Virus record (IMG/VR): IMGVR_UViG_3300007616_000008
Location: 1-26,404 of that record
Length of the DNA: 26,404 nucleotides
Source of the DNA: a virus
Reading direction: 5' to 3' (one strand)
Below are positions 25,933 to 26,404 of this stretch, piece by piece (the stretch's first letter is position 1; each line of letters begins with the position of its first letter). The notes under the pieces were generated by a model. The model saw only the letters and a program-made list of their open reading frames with translations, made no database searches and was not told the origin of the DNA. The position numbers were made by a program, and so were the translations under genes.

Positions 25933-26404
25933 TGAGGTTCACCTACTCCATCGTCAGTTATCTGTAGGTCTAACTCCTGATTGGACACTTCGGGGTGGTT
26001 CCGAATCTCCATGTTCGTAAGAGCGCCCTGTCGTCCTTTCATGAACATCACGTAATTGACCATATGATGCATCAGCGAACCACCATAAATAGTCTGATTC
26101 GGTCCGTAAGAGTCCGGGTTAGCACTAATCTGACACGTGAGGATAATCGGGACCTCACACGCCGCGGCTAGCTTGTCTAACTTGTCTAAGTGCCTCGACA
26201 TCACTGTGTGTCGGTCCGGAAGGTCTTGGCGGCCCGTGAAGTCATCTGACATACGGAACCGAGATGTGAAGGAGTCTACAACGACGAACGCGAGGTCGCT
26301 CGGAGTATACTCCTCAAGGATAGTTTCGTATGCTAACTCCTGCTGGTCGAGACTGTACGCTGGAATCTTTGCAATCTGCTCCTGCGTCTCCTTATCGTAC
26401 ATCT
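25929..26404 (-). CDS. radA: RadA-family recombinase, N-terminus beyond window edge
   Basis: At least 157 residues of the C-terminal half are present. Walker B LAFVVVDSFTSRFR is followed by a GRQDLPDRHTVMSRHLDKL helix, PIILTCQ (Walker B-distal strand) and GGSLMHHMVNY (loop L2 end). The order and spacing match archaeal RadA. The Met at 26402 is probably internal, as the Walker A motif is not in the window and the frame is open to the edge. It would drive strand exchange in viral recombination. Confidence 0.9.
   Translation of the reverse strand, partial: MYDKETQEQIAKIPAYSLDQQELAYETILEEYTPSDLAFVVVDSFTSRFRMSDDFTGRQDLPDRHTVMSRHLDKLDKLAAACEVPIILTCQISANPDSYGPNQTIYGGSLMHHMVNYVMFMKGRQGALTNMEIRNHPEVSNQELDLQITDDGVGEPQ

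Noticed and set aside
1-26404. tRNA genes, rRNA genes, CRISPR arrays and insertion sequences.
   Set aside because: No cloverleaf, regular repeat-spacer pattern, transposase or terminal inverted repeats were found by reading both strands. A dedicated tRNA scan was not possible.

Overview
This window looks like part of the genome of a tailed virus of halophilic archaea (a haloarchaeal caudovirus). The proteins are strongly acidic and the replication proteins are of archaeal type: family B polymerase, PCNA, replication factor C large and small subunits, a PriS/PriL-like primase and RadA. The genes are tiny, tightly packed and mostly hypothetical. All of them lie on the minus strand, usually joined by ATGA or TAATG overlaps. 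Haloarchaeal TATA promoters are visible; some give nearly leaderless transcripts and others lead to strong GGAGG ribosome sites. The combination of an archaeal replisome with 7-deazaguanine (preQ0) genes recalls viruses such as HVTV-1 and HGTV-1. That comparison is from memory and was not checked by a search.

Layout, in the direction of transcription (right to left). Positions 26404-25495 hold the end of radA and a nucleoside deoxyribosyltransferase-like gene, closed by a poly-T terminator. Positions 25385-17376 are the replication and recombination operon: an SSB-like protein, a Sak4-like RecA-fold ATPase, a ribbon-helix-helix-like (RHH-like) protein, PCNA, primase, RFC small subunit, a hypothetical protein and a Cas4/RecB-like nuclease. 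Homing-type endonucleases interrupt this operon. Positions 17285-14781 hold another endonuclease and several short zinc-ribbon or membrane-protein operons. PolB (14725-11957) has its own promoter. Positions 11890-11138 are small genes. Positions 11093-7913 carry a zinc ribbon, thymidylate kinase, a further endonuclease, the RFC large subunit and a membrane zinc-ribbon protein. Positions 7852-4224 hold about 17 small genes in five short operons. Positions 4147-1560 are the preQ0 operon (queD, unknown, queE, PD-(D/E)XK-like, folE). Positions 1378-1 are a three-gene operon: a QueD-like protein without the catalytic cysteine, an unknown, and a glycosyltransferase-like protein cut by the window edge.

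Functionally, the replication genes would give a largely virus-encoded archaeal replisome with clamp, clamp loader, polymerase and primase. PolB and RFC-L end in the same PCNA-binding-like tail. The preQ0 genes probably supply a modified guanine for the viral DNA; QueC and a DNA transglycosylase are not in this window.

Two observations stand out. First, four free-standing endonucleases that share one zinc-finger module sit among the replication genes. At two sites the insertion has left an orphan copy of the neighbouring gene's end: the first 11 codons of the RFC large subunit, and the last 19 codons of the Cas4/RecB-like nuclease. The intact gene carries a diverged, AT-richer replacement end. 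Second, at least nine short operons share one 15-bp box placed directly upstream of the TATA element. The polB, SSB and queD promoters lack it, which suggests two expression classes.
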